Origin: Saccharopolyspora indica
GTDB lineage: Bacteria; Actinomycetota; Actinomycetes; Mycobacteriales; Pseudonocardiaceae
Assembly (NCBI RefSeq): GCF_027853965.1
Contig: NZ_JAQGLB010000001.1
Location: forward strand, 682,001-746,000
Direction: 5' to 3'
DNA: 64,000 bases
Part shown: positions 62,625-64,000 of the stretch, piece by piece
How the letters are laid out: each line of letters opens with the position of its first letter
Position numbering within the stretch: position 1 is the first letter of the stretch
The notes under the pieces: model-generated
What the model saw: only the letters and a program-made list of their open reading frames with translations
What the model was told of the DNA's origin: nothing
Databases searched by the model: none
Position numbers and translations under genes: made by a program

Positions 62625-63782
62625 TCAGCCCTTGAGCAGCGCGCGGCCCATCACCATGCGCTGGACCTGGTTGGTGCCCTCGTAGATCTGGGTGATCTTG
62701 GCGTCGCGCATCATCCGCTCGACCGGGAAGTCGCGGGTGTAACCGGCGCCGCCGAAGAGCTGCACCGCGTCGGTGGTGACCTCCATGGCCACGTCGGAGG
62801 CGAAGCACTTCGCCGCCGCCGAGATGAAGCCGAGGTTCGGTTCACCGCGCTCGGCGCGCGCCGCCGCCAGGTAGACCAGGTTCCGGGCGGCCTCGACCTT
62901 CATCGCCATGTCGGCGAGCATGAACTGCACGCCCTGGAAGTCGGCGATCGCCTTGCCGAACTGCTTGCGCTCCTTGACGTAGGCCAGCGCGGCGTCCAGC
63001 GCGCCCTGCGCGATGCCCACGGCCTGCGCGCCGATGGTCGGGCGGGTGTGGTCCAAGGTGCGCAGCGCGGTCTTGAAGCCGGTCCCGGGCTCACCGATGA
63101 TCCGGTCGGCCGGGATGGTGCAGTCCTCGAAGTACAGCTCCGCGGTCGGCGAGCCCTTGATGCCGAGCTTCTTCTCCTTCGGACCCACCACGAAGCCCGG
63201 GTCGTCGGCGTGCACCACGAACGCGCTGATGCCGTTGGCGCGCTTGTCCGCGTCGGTCACCGCCATCACGGTGTACCACTTGGACTCGCCGCCGTTGGTG
63301 ATCCAGCACTTGCTGCCGTTGAGCACCCAGTGCTCGCCGTCGAGCCGGGCCCGGGTCTTCATCGCGGCGGCGTCGGAGCCCGCCTCCCGCTCGGACAGCG
63401 CGTAGGAGGCCATCGCCTCGCCCGAGGCGATCGAGGGCAGGACCTGCTTCTTGAGCTCCTCGGAACCGGACAGCAGGATCGGCATGGTGCCGAGCTTGTT
63501 CACCGCCGGGATCAGCGAGGACGAGCCGCAGACGCGCGCGACCTCCTCGATCACGATGCAGGTGGCCACCGAGTCCGCGCCCTGGCCGTCGTAGGCCTCC
63601 GGGATGTGCACCGCGGCGAACCCGGACTTGACCAGCGCATCGCGCGCCTCGCGGGGGAAGCGCTCCTGCTCGTCGACCTCGGCCGCGTGCGGGGCGATCT
63701 CCTTCTCGGAGAGATCGCGGACCGCCTCGCGCAGCGCGTCGTGCTCCTCGGCCAGCTGGTAGGTGCCGAAATCGGGGTTCAC
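62625..63782 (-). CDS. Acyl-CoA dehydrogenase
   Basis: 385 residues from GTG 63782 with GAGGAGG upstream. Motifs: YALSEREAGSDAAAMKTRA and WITNGGESKWYTVMAV (FAD/substrate), ADRIIGEPGTGFKTALRTLDHTRPTIGAQAVGIAQGALD, and the catalytic Glu in QIYEGTNQVQRMVMGR. It desaturates acyl-CoA in beta-oxidation or branched-chain degradation, probably with electron transfer flavoprotein. Divergent from the gene at 63926. Confidence 0.93.
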   Translation of the reverse strand: MNPDFGTYQLAEEHDALREAVRDLSEKEIAPHAAEVDEQERFPREARDALVKSGFAAVHIPEAYDGQGADSVATCIVIEEVARVCGSSSLIPAVNKLGTMPILLSGSEELKKQVLPSIASGEAMASYALSEREAGSDAAAMKTRARLDGEHWVLNGSKCWITNGGESKWYTVMAVTDADKRANGISAFVVHADDPGFVVGPKEKKLGIKGSPTAELYFEDCTIPADRIIGEPGTGFKTALRTLDHTRPTIGAQAVGIAQGALDAALAYVKERKQFGKAIADFQGVQFMLADMAMKVEAARNLVYLAAARAERGEPNLGFISAAAKCFASDVAMEVTTDAVQLFGGAGYTRDFPVERMMRDAKITQIYEGTNQVQRMVMGRALLKG

Positions 63783-63879
63783 CGGGTGCCTCCTCGTTCC
63801 CGCCGCCGTGCCCGGTGGGGGTGAGTCCGTCGCGGGTCCGCGCAGGTTCGCGGACGTTGCTTGCGATCGCCATCGTAAC

Positions 63880-63919
63880 GGCACTGAGTGCCACGAGCAA
63901 CGCGGTCCGGTGCTATATT
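63880..63919 (+). promoter_or_regulatory. Promoter and palindrome of the final gene
   Basis: GGCACT-G-AGTGCC (63880-63892) is a perfect palindrome. TGCTATATT (extended -10, hexamer 63914-63919) ends 7 nt before the ATG at 63926, so the mRNA is likely leaderless. The palindrome would be placed to block the -35. Confidence 0.55.
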
Positions 63920-63925
63920 CCGGCC

Positions 63926-64000
63926 ATGTCCCAGGCAGCGGCTCCAGCGCCGAAACCCCGTTCCGGCCGAACCGAGCACGGTCGGCGGCGGGTGCGCAGC
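63926..64000 (+). CDS. N terminus of a probable regulator (partial, cut by window end)
   Basis: 25 codons only: a basic, proline-rich N terminus ending GRTEHGRRRVRS. It is consistent with the disordered arm before a TetR-type HTH, but the diagnostic domain is beyond the window. Placement divergent from an acyl-CoA dehydrogenase behind a palindromic operator supports this weakly. Confidence 0.4.
   Translation, partial: MSQAAAPAPKPRSGRTEHGRRRVRS

Overview
The window is very GC-rich, uses ATG/GTG/TTG starts behind GGAGG-type ribosome binding sites, and carries an actinobacterial gene set: an F420-type LLM oxidoreductase, an Rpf resuscitation factor with LysM, MurT/GatD, a MurJ-type flippase, Ku and a paaABCDE operon. 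It suggests a chromosome of the Pseudonocardiales, Saccharopolyspora-like (inference; no 16S or marker was compared). I saw no rRNA, tRNA, prophage, insertion sequence or CRISPR array.

Layout. 1-5143: tail of an MFS carrier, then cyclase / short-chain fatty-acid carrier / YciI genes, a convergent methyltransferase, and a MerR regulator translationally coupled to an LLM oxidoreductase. 5218-6662: a small beta-domain protein and a MerR regulator fused in frame to a PrxQ-like peroxiredoxin. 6727-13560: divergent N-acyl amino acid cluster (M20 peptidase; GNAT, SIS protein, N-acylamino acid racemase, permease, D-aminoacylase), resembling a D-to-L amino acid conversion pathway. 13571-19438: housekeeping and small genes, ending with a membrane-bound NACHT NTPase. 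19392-24528: IclR-controlled U32-like / P450 / DHA2 efflux operon and a universal stress protein. 24952-28317: intracellular-type subtilisin, phytoene/squalene synthase-like gene and hypotheticals.

28873-37599 is the phenylacetate degradation locus: TetR (PaaR-like), paaK and paaI on the minus strand, divergent from paaZ-paaA-paaB-paaC-paaD-paaE, with matching operator-like repeats in front of both arms. 37768-41929 (minus) holds ku, selB and selA. 42031-46507 holds an EphD-like hydrolase/SDR fusion, a metal-dependent hydrolase, a ferredoxin-type reductase and an FMN-binding protein.

The most striking feature is the formate dehydrogenase operon at 46647-51615. Its catalytic gene is interrupted by an in-frame TGA at 47205-47207, exactly where the family has its Sec/Cys ligand, and 11 bases later there is a perfect 7-bp hairpin with a GGTCT loop. 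With selA and selB about 5-8 kb upstream, this is a selenocysteine-containing FDH that ordinary gene callers split in two. The small subunits are a ferredoxin-like FdhB with one membrane anchor and an NrfD-type membrane protein; no Tat signal is visible on the large subunit.

51683-55214 is a PadR-regulated MacB/FtsX-type ABC exporter. 55790-60863 is a cell-wall region (Rpf-LysM, two tiny membrane proteins, MurT-GatD, MurJ-like). 60979-64000 has a YkvA-like protein, DoxX, a SUKH-like protein, an acyl-CoA dehydrogenase and the start of what is probably a TetR-type regulator. Strong perfect hairpins separate many of the units.
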